From NCBI RefSeq assembly GCF_946221155.1, contig NZ_CAMIAN010000006.1:8681-72680 (forward strand): a stretch of DNA of 64,000 bases. The letters are read 5' to 3'. Every line of letters starts with the position of its first letter. The stretch's first letter is position 1. The stretch comes from an uncultured Corynebacterium sp. (GTDB lineage: Bacteria > Actinomycetota > Actinomycetes > Mycobacteriales > Mycobacteriaceae). The notes under the pieces are model-generated. The model had not been told where the DNA came from, made no database searches, and saw only the letters and a list, made by a program, of their open reading frames with translations. The position numbers and the translations under genes are program-made. This document shows positions 28,117-37,482 of the stretch, one piece after another.

Positions 28117-28563
28117 ATGTCCGAAAACACGCCGCTACCCGCTGACTTGTTGTCTTCGCCCTCATTCCAGCTTGAGCGCCTACGCCGCCGCACCCGCGAC
28201 TTCGTAGAGACCGCGCTCGCAGAAAAGGGCTTCAACCTGCGCGAATTCTGGGTTCTTGCGTGCCTCGTCGATGGCGATGCCGCAAGCCAGGCCACACTAG
28301 GCGAGATTCTCGGGGTGGATCGCTCCGACATGGTTCGCCTAGTTGACTCCCTGGAAAAGCGCTCCCTCGCTAAGAGGGTTAAGGATCCAAAGGATCGTCG
28401 CCGCCAGATCATCTCGGTGACCAAGAAAGGCAATAAGACCTACACCAACCTTTCACCTCTGGTCGCCTCCGCAGAGGATAAGGCGCTGGACGAATCCACT
28501 TCCAAGCAGCTTAAGCACTTGAGCAAGCTAGCCAAGGCCATCATCTCTACTGAGGAGGCCTAG
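28117..28563 (+). CDS. MarR-family regulator adjacent to the Pls-type synthetase
   Basis: 148 residues. A winged-helix domain is seen: FWVLACLVDGDAASQATLGEILGVDRSDMVRLVDSLEKRSLAKRVKDPKDRRRQIISVTKKG, with the D-x-R-R wing motif. The longer in-frame reading from 27859 lies inside the rhodanese gene and is rejected. The ATG at 28117 is six bases after TATATT. The synthetase begins seven bases after the stop, so the two are in one operon and this protein is the most likely controller of it. Ligand unknown. Confidence 0.87.
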   Translation: MSENTPLPADLLSSPSFQLERLRRRTRDFVETALAEKGFNLREFWVLACLVDGDAASQATLGEILGVDRSDMVRLVDSLEKRSLAKRVKDPKDRRRQIISVTKKGNKTYTNLSPLVASAEDKALDESTSKQLKHLSKLAKAIISTEEA

Positions 28564-28570
28564 GCCAAAA

Positions 28571-31500
28571 GTGCAGATTCCTTCCCGGTACCTCCGTTCC
28601 CACGAGGCACCGGAGCCTCGCACGCTCATCGACATTGTGCGTGCGACGGCTTCGACGTGCCCTGAAGCCCCCGCCATCGACGACGGTAAGGGGGTTATTA
28701 CCTATTCCGAGCTACTCGACGAGATCAATGAAACCGCCGAGTGGCTGCATAGCCGTGGCCTCGGGCGCGGCGACCGCATCGGCATACGCATGCCCAGCGG
28801 TGATCGCTCGCTCTACATCGCTATTCTGTCCACCCTGGCCGTCGGTGCTGCCTATGTACCTGTTGACGCCGACGACCCAGAGGAACGAGCTTCCCTTGTC
28901 TTCGGCGAAGCTGGCGTGGCGGCAATCTACGGCGCTGACGGACTACAGCTAGTCGACGAAAGCTTGCAGGCAAATCCTGGGGCAGCCTCCAGCAAGGCCT
29001 TCGGACCGGATCTGAAGTCCGATGCGTGGATCATCTTCACCTCCGGTTCCACCGGCAAGCCGAAGGGCGTGGCGGTCACCCACCGCAACGCGGCTGCCTT
29101 CGTGGACGCGGAAGCGGAGATGTTCCTGCAAGACGAACCGCTGGCTCCAGGCGACCGCGTGCTAGCTGGCCTGTCCGTGGCCTTCGACGCTTCCTGTGAG
29201 GAAATGTGGCTGGCTTGGCGTCACGGCGCCTGCCTGGTGCCCGCCCCGCGTGCCTTGGTGCGCTCCGGCGTGGACCTGGGCCCTTGGCTAGTTTCACGCA
29301 GCGTGACCGCCGTTTCCACCGTGCCCACCTTGGCTGGGCTCTGGCCCGATGAGGCCCTGGATGCCGTGCGTCTGCTGATCTTCGGCGGCGAGGCCTGCCC
29401 GCCAGAGCTAGCCGCCCGCCTGGCGACCGATTCCCGCGAACTGTGGAACACCTATGGTCCGACCGAGGCTACCGTCGTGGCCTGCGGCACCACTATGGAC
29501 GGGGTGCGCCCGGTGTCCATCGGCACTCCCCTGCGCGGTTGGGATCTGGCAGTCGTTAACGAAGACAATCAGCCGGTGGGATGGGGCGAGACCGGTGAGC
29601 TGATCATTGGTGGCGTAGGCCTAGCCCGCTACCTGGATCCAGAGAAGGATGCGGAGAAGTTCGCGCCCATGCCGGAGCTTGGCTGGGAGCGCGCCTACCG
29701 CTCCGGTGACCATGTACGCCTCGAGGAAGATGGCCTGTACTTCGTCGGTCGTATCGACGACCAGGTGAAGATCGGTGGGCGTCGAATCGAACTCGGTGAG
29801 GTAGACGCCGCGCTGTCCGCCCTCCCCGGAGTGCGCAGCTCCACCGTCGTGGTGCAGACCACCGGCGGCGGGGACAAGGTGCTGGTGGGCTACGTTTCCA
29901 CCGAGGGCGACGTCGAAAGCTTCGACCAGCAGCGGGCGCTAGACCAGCTGCGCGACGCAATGCCCGCTGCCATGGTTCCGCGCCTGTGCGCGCTGGACGA
30001 GTTGCCGGTAACAACCTCCGGCAAGGTGGACAAGAAGGCCTTGCCGTGGCCGTTGCCTTCCAGCGGCAACGCGAAGTTCGACAACCCGACCCAGCAGTGG
30101 TTGGCGGGGCTGTTCGCCGACGCACTCGGAACGGCCGTGACCAGCCCGGATGCGGATTTCTTCAACCTCGGCGGCACCTCATTGGGCGCTGCTACGTTGA
30201 TCAGCCGCGTGCGCCAAGAGGTTCCGACCGTCAGCGTGCGTGATCTCTACGATCACTCCCGCCTGGGTGCGTTGGCCGAGCACATCGACTCTCTACGGGA
30301 GAAGACAGGCGGCGCGAGCACTGGTCAGGGCACACAGGCCAAGGACGTCAAGCCTGCCAAGCCGGTGGGCCTTGGCACTCGCCTGGCGCAGGCCCTGATC
30401 CAGATTCCGGCGCTCACTCTCGCGGGTGCGCAGTGGGTTACCTGGATCCTGGTTTTCAACGCGATTCTATTCCACGGTTCCTCGTGGACGGGTGACCTGC
30501 CGTGGGTGGTCGACGTGCCGTGGGCCGTGGTCATCGCCGCGGTGGTTGTCTTTGCCACTCCGCTGGGCCGCCTGCCACTGTCCGCGCTGTTGATCCGTCT
30601 GATTACAGCTGGTATCGACGAGGGCGACTACAAGCGCGGCGGCTCTGTTCACCTGCGCATTTGGGCTGCGGAGCGCGTGGCGGATTCCTCCGGCGCGCGC
30701 GATGTCTCGGGTGCCGCGTGGATCACCACTTATGCCCGTTGGCTTGGCGCGAAGGTTGGCAAGGGCGCTCAGATGCACACCCTGCCGCCCGTCACTGGCC
30801 TGCTAACCCTGGGCAAGCACTGTTCCATCGAGCAGGAGGTGGATCTTTCCGGCTACTGGCTGGAGGGCGATGTGCTGCATGTCGGCAGAATCGAGGTTGG
30901 CAAGGATGCCTCCGTCGGCGCCCGCTCCACCCTGTTCCCCGGTGCTCGCATCGGCGCCCGCGCTCACATCGAGCCCGGCTCGGCCGTGACGGGAGCCAAG
31001 AAGGTCAAGGCCGGTTCGCAGTGGGCGGGTTCGCCTGCGGTGAAGGTCGGCAAGGCCCGCAATCGTTTCCCGGAGCACGCCGCCCCGCGCCGCACCATGT
31101 GGTTCTGGCTCTACGCGCTGAGCGCCATCGCAATGTCGTTCCTGCCCCTGGTTGCTCTGTTCGTCGCTGCGGCGTTTGTGCTGTGGCTTGTTCCTGTTGA
31201 CGCCCCCTTCCTGGCACTTCCCATCGCCGCAATCGGTGGGCTGGTGGCATTCGCAACGTACGCAGCATTGACATGGCTGTCCGTTCGACTGCTGTCCGCA
31301 GGCCTGAAGCCGGGTGTGGTGGCCGTGCGCAGCCTCAGTGGCTGGCGCGTCTGGGCGGTCGAGCGCCTGATGGATAGCGCCCGTACTCAGCTGTTCCCCA
31401 TGTACGCGGCACAGTTGACCCCGTTGTGGTTCCGCAGTCTGGGTGCCAAGGTAGGCAAGGATGCGGAGATTTCCACCGCCGTGATGGTGCCGCGCTTTGC

Positions 31501-32470
31501 TGAGGTGCGCGAGGGCGCGTTCCTGGCGGACGACACTATGGTCGGTGGCTATGAGCTCGGCGGTGGCGGCTGGATGCTTACCGGTAACACGAAGGTGGGT
31601 AAGCGTTCCTTCCTGGGTAACTCCGGTATCGCCGGCCCAGACCGCACGCTGAAGAAGAACTCTCTGGTGGCCGTGCTGTCCTCCACCCCCGAGAAGACGA
31701 AGTCCGGCAGCAACTGGCTGGGTTCCCCGCCGGAGCGCCTGCGTCGCGTGGCTGTGGAAGCCGGTGGAGAGTCCCGCACCTACAACCCGGGCTTCGGTCT
31801 GAAGGTGGCCCGCGGCATCGTGGAGACTCTGCGCTTGCTGGCGCCGATGACCTCTGCCACGATTGCGGCGGGTGTGGTGCTGGCTCTGCAGTGGATGCTG
31901 GTGAATCAGGGCATCTGGCAGACCTTCGCGGTCTCCGGCCTGGTTCTGGTCGGCGCTGGTTTCGTAGCCGCCGCGGTGACGGTGCTGATGAAGTGGCTGT
32001 GCGTACAGCGCATCAAGCCGGGCGAGCACGAGCTGTGGTCGGCCTTCGTGTGGCTCAACGAGCTACAGGATCAGTTTGTGGAGACCGTAGCCGGCCCGTG
32101 GTTCCTGGCGCACACAATGGGCACTGGCAGCCTCAACATGTTCCTGCGTGCGCTGGGCGCGAAGATCGGCCGGGGCGCTTGGTTGGATTCCTACTGGCTG
32201 CCCGAGGCGGATCTGGTCAGCATTGGCAGGGGCGCAAGCGTAGGCCCGGGTTGCGTGGTGCAGACGCACCTGTTCCAGGACCGTGTGATGAGCTTGGATA
32301 CCGTCATTCTGGGTGACGGTGCGACGATGGGACCCCACAGTGTGGCTCTGCCCGCTGCCGCAATCGAGCAGGCGGCGACGGTCGGCCCGGCGTCACTAGT
32401 TATGCGCGGCGACCACGTGCCCGCCGCGACGAGGTGGCAGGGTAACCCGATCGAGATCGTGGAGGGTTAA
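28571..32470 (+). CDS. Pls/PosA-type membrane nonribosomal peptide synthetase, possible poly-lysine synthetase
   Basis: 1299 residues. Adenylation domain (about 10-495): A3 FTSGSTGKPKGVAVTH, A4 FDASCEEMW, A5 NTYGPTEATVV, A7 YRSGDHVR, A8 GRIDDQVKIGGRRIELGE, A10 TTSGKVDKKAL. Carrier domain with the pantetheine serine in NLGGTSLGA (about 530-540). Then six TM helices in three pairs (about 605-670, 845-915, 1085-1145), alternating with three soluble domains rich in hexapeptide (left-handed beta-helix) repeats; the third is the C-terminus. This is the layout of epsilon-poly-L-lysine synthetase of Streptomyces albulus (about 1319 residues). There is no condensation or thioesterase domain. Aligning by hand to GrsA gives the code D-A-E-S-I-G-T-V-V-K, close to the lysine code D-A-E-S-I-G-S-V-C-K. 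A homopolymer of lysine or another basic amino acid is inferred. The start is GTG with GAGGAGG 12 bases upstream. Confidence 0.88.
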   Translation: MQIPSRYLRSHEAPEPRTLIDIVRATASTCPEAPAIDDGKGVITYSELLDEINETAEWLHSRGLGRGDRIGIRMPSGDRSLYIAILSTLAVGAAYVPVDADDPEERASLVFGEAGVAAIYGADGLQLVDESLQANPGAASSKAFGPDLKSDAWIIFTSGSTGKPKGVAVTHRNAAAFVDAEAEMFLQDEPLAPGDRVLAGLSVAFDASCEEMWLAWRHGACLVPAPRALVRSGVDLGPWLVSRSVTAVSTVPTLAGLWPDEALDAVRLLIFGGEACPPELAARLATDSRELWNTYGPTEATVVACGTTMDGVRPVSIGTPLRGWDLAVVNEDNQPVGWGETGELIIGGVGLARYLDPEKDAEKFAPMPELGWERAYRSGDHVRLEEDGLYFVGRIDDQVKIGGRRIELGEVDAALSALPGVRSSTVVVQTTGGGDKVLVGYVSTEGDVESFDQQRALDQLRDAMPAAMVPRLCALDELPVTTSGKVDKKALPWPLPSSGNAKFDNPTQQWLAGLFADALGTAVTSPDADFFNLGGTSLGAATLISRVRQEVPTVSVRDLYDHSRLGALAEHIDSLREKTGGASTGQGTQAKDVKPAKPVGLGTRLAQALIQIPALTLAGAQWVTWILVFNAILFHGSSWTGDLPWVVDVPWAVVIAAVVVFATPLGRLPLSALLIRLITAGIDEGDYKRGGSVHLRIWAAERVADSSGARDVSGAAWITTYARWLGAKVGKGAQMHTLPPVTGLLTLGKHCSIEQEVDLSGYWLEGDVLHVGRIEVGKDASVGARSTLFPGARIGARAHIEPGSAVTGAKKVKAGSQWAGSPAVKVGKARNRFPEHAAPRRTMWFWLYALSAIAMSFLPLVALFVAAAFVLWLVPVDAPFLALPIAAIGGLVAFATYAALTWLSVRLLSAGLKPGVVAVRSLSGWRVWAVERLMDSARTQLFPMYAAQLTPLWFRSLGAKVGKDAEISTAVMVPRFAEVREGAFLADDTMVGGYELGGGGWMLTGNTKVGKRSFLGNSGIAGPDRTLKKNSLVAVLSSTPEKTKSGSNWLGSPPERLRRVAVEAGGESRTYNPGFGLKVARGIVETLRLLAPMTSATIAAGVVLALQWMLVNQGIWQTFAVSGLVLVGAGFVAAAVTVLMKWLCVQRIKPGEHELWSAFVWLNELQDQFVETVAGPWFLAHTMGTGSLNMFLRALGAKIGRGAWLDSYWLPEADLVSIGRGASVGPGCVVQTHLFQDRVMSLDTVILGDGATMGPHSVALPAAAIEQAATVGPASLVMRGDHVPAATRWQGNPIEIVEG

Positions 32471-32482
32471 CCTTCCAAAGCA

Positions 32483-32520
32483 CAAGCCCCGGCGGCCCTT
32501 TGCAGGGCCGCCGGGGCTTG
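32483..32520 (+). terminator. Strong hairpin terminator after the synthetase gene
   Basis: A perfect 16-bp stem (CAAGCCCCGGCGGCCC and its complement) with a six-base loop begins 12 bp after the stop. Only a short TT follows. It lies between convergent genes and may serve ppk2 too. Confidence 0.8.
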
Positions 32521-32561
32521 TTCGCATACTGGCTTATTCTGGCCAGCCCGGGTGGGTTCTA

Positions 32562-33452
32562 TTAGTCGCCGATCTGGTCGCGACCGCGCTTGACGATCTT
32601 CGGATCCGGCTCGCCGACGACCTCGTGGTCCTTGTCCGCGTACTCGAACTTGGACAGGACGTAGCGCATCGCGTTGATGCGGGCGCGCTTCTTGTCGTTG
32701 GACTTAATGGTGATCCACGGGGACTCGTTGGTATCCGTGTAGCGGAACTGCTCTTCCTTGGCGCGGGTATAGTCATCCCACTTGTCCAGGGAGGCCAGGT
32801 CCATTGGGGAGAGCTTCCACTGGCGGACCGGGTCCACCTGACGGATGGCGAAGCGGGTACGCTGCTCCTTCTGGGTGACGGAGAACCACAGCTTCGTCAG
32901 GGAGATGCCCGAGCCCATAATCATGTTCTCCAGCATCGGAACCTCACGCAGGAACTCTGCGTGCTGATCGTTCGTGCAGAAGCCCATCACGCGCTCCACG
33001 CCGGAGCGGTTGTACCAGGAGCGGTCGAAGAAGACGATCTCGCCGCCACACGGGAAGTGCTGAACGTAGCGCTGGAAGTACCAGGAGGTGGACTCGCGCT
33101 CAGAAGGCTTCTCCAGAGCTACGGTGCGGGCACCACGAGGGTTGAGGTGCTCGTTGAAGCGCTTGATGGTGCCACCCTTACCGGCGGCGTCACGACCCTC
33201 GAAAATAATGATGTGCTTCTGGCCGGTGTCCTTGGTCCAGTTCTGGAACTTCAGCAGCTCGATCTGCAGGGCGCGCTTGGTGGTCTCATACTCGTCGCGG
33301 CTCATGCGCTCGTCGTAGGGATACTGGTCGCGCCAGGTATCAACCCGATGGCCGTCCGGAGTGATCAGTACCGGATCGTCTTCATCCGAGTCGTCCACCA
33401 AGTAGCCCTCGGTAGCGGCAAGATCAACCATGTGGAATTCTTCTTCGGCCAT
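32562..33452 (-). CDS. ppk2: Polyphosphate kinase 2
   Basis: 296 residues, one-domain class I-type PPK2 that transfers phosphate between polyphosphate and nucleotides. Walker A is EGRDAAGKGGTIKRF, and Walker B plus lid are FFDRSWYNRSGVERVMGF. IRQVDPVRQWKLSPMDLASLDKWDDYTRAKEEQF is the conserved C-terminal part. GAAGGAG lies nine bases before the ATG. It is located next to the micro-porin and groEL2. Confidence 0.95.
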   Translation of the reverse strand: MAEEEFHMVDLAATEGYLVDDSDEDDPVLITPDGHRVDTWRDQYPYDERMSRDEYETTKRALQIELLKFQNWTKDTGQKHIIIFEGRDAAGKGGTIKRFNEHLNPRGARTVALEKPSERESTSWYFQRYVQHFPCGGEIVFFDRSWYNRSGVERVMGFCTNDQHAEFLREVPMLENMIMGSGISLTKLWFSVTQKEQRTRFAIRQVDPVRQWKLSPMDLASLDKWDDYTRAKEEQFRYTDTNESPWITIKSNDKKRARINAMRYVLSKFEYADKDHEVVGEPDPKIVKRGRDQIGD

Positions 33453-33569
33453 GTGCCTGGGTTCTCCTTCGCCTGAAGATTTCTAAACTCTATTAGCGCT
33501 TCCCATTCTAATGCGTTTAGCCCAGCTATACAGATGTGCCGGAACCATACGGGGTAGGAAAGGCATGAA

Positions 33570-33595
33570 AAAACCCCGGCCGAAGCCGGGGTTTT
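33570..33595 (-). terminator. Intrinsic terminator of the micro-porin gene
   Basis: Perfect 11-bp stem AAAACCCCGGC/GCCGGGGTTTT with loop CGAA on the plus strand. On the minus strand it ends in TTTTTT, and it has T-runs in both directions. It lies 22 bp after the micro-porin stop. A second small hairpin (CCAAAGC...GCTTTGG, 33596-33615) precedes it. Confidence 0.88.
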
Positions 33596-33616
33596 CCAAA
33601 GCTCTAAAGCTTTGGA

Positions 33617-33748
33617 CTACTCAGCGGAGCCACCGCCGGTCCAAGCAACGATGGTCTTGATAACGTCCTTCAGGCCCTTGAAGATGTTGCCGAAGCCGCC
33701 CAGGAAGTCGCCCAGCTGGCCGAAGATGGTGGTAATCTGCTCGATCAT
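33617..33748 (-). CDS. 43-residue PorA/PorH-type cell-wall channel peptide
   Basis: ATG at 33748, stop TAG at 33617, with a strong GAGGAG about seven bases upstream and its own terminator. The peptide begins MIEQITTIFGQLGDFLGG and continues with FGNIFKGLKDVIKTIVAWTG, ending GGSAE. It has no signal peptide, is amphipathic with a 3-4 residue hydrophobic periodicity, and is rich in Gly, Phe and Ile. This fits the tiny alpha-helical porins of the corynebacterial outer (mycolic acid) membrane. A single such gene between groEL2 and a polyphosphate kinase is known from C. jeikeium. A phenol-soluble-modulin-like peptide is an alternative reading of the same properties. Confidence 0.8.
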   Translation of the reverse strand: MIEQITTIFGQLGDFLGGFGNIFKGLKDVIKTIVAWTGGGSAE

Positions 33749-33758
33749 TGTGTTCTCC

Positions 33759-33793
33759 TCTTAAGAGATCGGGGGCGCCAGGTTCCCTGGGCC
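33759..33793 (-). other. Hairpin in the micro-porin mRNA leader
   Basis: On the minus strand GGGCCCAGG-GAA-CCTGGCGCCC folds into a stem of about ten pairs with one interruption. It ends about 11 bp upstream of the GAGGAG ribosome site. Confidence 0.45.
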
Positions 33794-33812
33794 CAAAACT
33801 TTCTTGTGGTAG

Positions 33813-33824
33813 TGACGCCCCCTC
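33813..33824 (+). repeat. Dispersed core TGACGCCCCCTC before the micro-porin gene
   Basis: Same 12-mer, in the non-coding leader of the micro-porin gene. Confidence 0.6.
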
Positions 33825-33864
33825 TAGGCCGTCTGTGAATAGAGTAGCGAATCTGCGAAAAGCC

Positions 33865-33944
33865 ACAACCCCTGAGTGGAACCTTCTTGAAACCCACCCC
33901 CACCAGGGGGTAACGATTTGATAAAGATCCAGCTCAGGGGTTGT
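33865..33944. other. 80-bp structured element between groEL2 and the micro-porin
   Basis: An outer perfect 12-bp inverted repeat (ACAACCCCTGAG at 33865-33876, CTCAGGGGTTGT at 33933-33944) encloses 56 bp, in which ACCCCC/GGGGGT (33896-33911) forms an inner hairpin. A TTTTT run follows on the plus strand; on the minus strand the element ends before GGCTTTTC. It may end groEL2 transcription or be a 5' element of the porin message. Confidence 0.6.
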
Positions 33945-34012
33945 TTTTACGGCGATTCTACCTAGGTTAAATCTAGGGAAACTAGCTATTTTTAGTTATG
34001 TTTACACGGGGC

Positions 34013-35704
<1,692 letters not shown>

Positions 35705-35775
35705 TCAAGCGCCCGCGACGGCACGGGTGAATGAATGTCGCGACATTCACCCTCACTTCATCTGACGGTTATTTT

Positions 35776-35802
35776 CTGGCACTCCCTTAGTTCAAGTGCT
35801 AA
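35776..35802 (-). promoter_or_regulatory. CIRCE element (HrcA operator) of groEL2
   Basis: CTGGCACTC, nine bases, then AAGTGCTAA. This matches the TTAGCACTC-N9-GAGTGCTAA consensus at 15 of 18 arm positions. It lies 120 bp before the groEL2 start. Confidence 0.8.
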
Positions 35803-35810
35803 CCCCGTTT

Positions 35811-35819
35811 TTAGCACTC
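35811..35819 (+). promoter_or_regulatory. Extra perfect CIRCE half-site
   Basis: TTAGCACTC lies eight bases after the CIRCE element. It is complementary to the right arm of that element (AGTGCTAA), so the region has three half-sites. Confidence 0.55.
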
Positions 35820-35874
35820 TCCCCCATCGTCTGCAAGGTGCAGTGTGCGCACATCGCCGGTCCCGCCCGGTCGC

Positions 35875-35880
35875 TACAGT
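35875..35880 (+). promoter_or_regulatory. -10 hexamer TACAGT of the dipeptidase gene (leaderless)
   Basis: Eight bases before the ATG at 35889. No Shine-Dalgarno is present. Confidence 0.5.
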
Positions 35881-35888
35881 AGTTATCT

Positions 35889-37316
35889 ATGAGCGATACC
35901 AACAGTGAATCCAGCAGTGAATCCAACCGTGAATCCAACACCTCGCAGCTAGACCTCGCCCGCGCCGCCATCGCGGAGCAGATGCCGCAGCTCAAGGAAG
36001 ACCTCACCACCCTCGTCTCCTTCGAGTCGGTCCACTCCACGCCGGGCCTGGAAGATGCCAATGCCGCCGCCGCGCAGTGGGTCATCGATGCATTCACCAG
36101 CGTGGGCATCCCCGTCGAGGGTCACGTCACCACCGATGGATCCACCTCCGTCATCGGCCTGCGCGAGCCCGCCGAGGGCTACCCCACCATCCTCTTGTAC
36201 TCCCACTTCGACGTACAGCCCGCCGGCGACATTGAGGCGTGGACCGATGACCCGTGGACCCTGACCGAACGCGATGGCCGCTGGTATGGCCGCGGCACCG
36301 CCGACTGCAAGGGCCACGTCGCCATGCACGTTGCTGTGCTGCGTGCCCTTTCTATTCTTTCGGACGCCCACTTCCCCGCCGCCAAGAATCTCGGCATCCG
36401 AATCGTCGTCGAGGGCTCAGAGGAGCGCGGCGGTTATGGCCTGGAGGACCTACTGGCCGAAAAGCCGGAGCTCTTCGCCGCCGATACTTTCCTCATTGCC
36501 GATTCCGGCAATGACGCCCTGGGCGAGCCGAGCCTGTGCACCGCGCTGCGCGGTTCCGCGCCGGTCACGGTGCGCACCCGCACGCTGGCGCAGCCGATGC
36601 ACTCTGGCCAATTCGGCGGGGCGGCACCGGATGCACTGGTCGAGCTGGTGCAGCTACTGTCCACTCTCCACGACGAAAACGGTCTGGTGGCCGTCCCGGG
36701 ATTGGAGCCGAAGGAGCGCTGGGGTGGCGTCGGACCAACAGAGCAGGAATTCCGCGACAACGCCGGGGTCACCGACGGCGTGGAGCTGTACGGCGCCAGC
36801 GAGTGGCAGCCGAACGATCTGACGGTAATGAATCCGTCGATCACGATCACGGGCCTGGATGCGCTGTCGGTGGCGGACTCGGTGAACTCCGTGCCCGCAA
36901 CCGCCGCGGCCGTGGTGAGCCTGCGCGTGCCACCGGGACGCGAGCCGCAGGAGTGCCAGGACCTGTTGGTCAAGCACCTGGAAAGCCAGAAGACGAACGC
37001 GCAGGTGGAGATCGAGCGCGGCTCCCTGGCCGAGGCATTCCAGGCAGATACCTCCGGCCCGGCACTGCAGCGGCTCGGCGAGGCACTGGGCGAGGTGTAC
37101 GGCAAGGAAACGATGGAAGTTGCCTCCGGCGGGTCGATTCCACTGACCAACAAGCTGCTGAGCGCGTACCCGCAGGCGGAGCTTGCGCTGTACGGCATTG
37201 AGGAGCCGAAGTGCGCCATCCACTCCGCGGACGAGTCCGTGGATCCGGGCGAGATTGAGGCCATCGCGACGGCAGAGCTTCTGTTCCTGCTGCGCACCGC
37301 AGAGGCACACAGCTAG
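35889..37316 (+). CDS. M20-family metallodipeptidase
   Basis: 475 residues. Binuclear zinc peptidase of the CNDP/PepV-like branch. Zinc ligands are in SHFDVQPAGD (His, Asp), GRGTADCKGH (Asp), VEGSEERGG (catalytic and ligand Glu) and a late AIHSADESV (His). A dimerisation lid domain lies between about residues 215 and 380. The N-terminus has three copies of a short Ser-Glu-Ser-Asn type repeat encoded by a 12-bp tandem repeat. It is divergent from groEL2. The natural substrate cannot be told; D-peptides or gamma-glutamyl dipeptides are possible. Confidence 0.88.
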   Translation: MSDTNSESSSESNRESNTSQLDLARAAIAEQMPQLKEDLTTLVSFESVHSTPGLEDANAAAAQWVIDAFTSVGIPVEGHVTTDGSTSVIGLREPAEGYPTILLYSHFDVQPAGDIEAWTDDPWTLTERDGRWYGRGTADCKGHVAMHVAVLRALSILSDAHFPAAKNLGIRIVVEGSEERGGYGLEDLLAEKPELFAADTFLIADSGNDALGEPSLCTALRGSAPVTVRTRTLAQPMHSGQFGGAAPDALVELVQLLSTLHDENGLVAVPGLEPKERWGGVGPTEQEFRDNAGVTDGVELYGASEWQPNDLTVMNPSITITGLDALSVADSVNSVPATAAAVVSLRVPPGREPQECQDLLVKHLESQKTNAQVEIERGSLAEAFQADTSGPALQRLGEALGEVYGKETMEVASGGSIPLTNKLLSAYPQAELALYGIEEPKCAIHSADESVDPGEIEAIATAELLFLLRTAEAHS

Positions 37317-37400
37317 GCGCCTAAATTCTCACCTAATGAGAAATAAGCAACAGTTTGAATCTCAGAGTGAGACGGATTACATTATTTAACTAGCAGTACT

Positions 37401-37445
37401 TATATAGGTGCTGAACTATATAGGCACCCACCCAATGGGTGCCTA
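37401..37445 (+). promoter_or_regulatory. Direct repeats and hairpin before the LeuA-like gene
   Basis: TATATAGGTGC (37401-37411) and TATATAGGCAC (37417-37427) form a direct repeat and could serve as -10 region or operator. TAGGCACCCA-CCCAA-TGGGTGCCTA (37421-37445) is a perfect 10-bp stem with a five-base loop. No T-run follows, so it is more likely a leader structure or operator than a terminator. Confidence 0.5.
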
Positions 37446-37482
37446 CGGCCAACTAGATCTTGTTCCAGAAAATCGAGTCACC

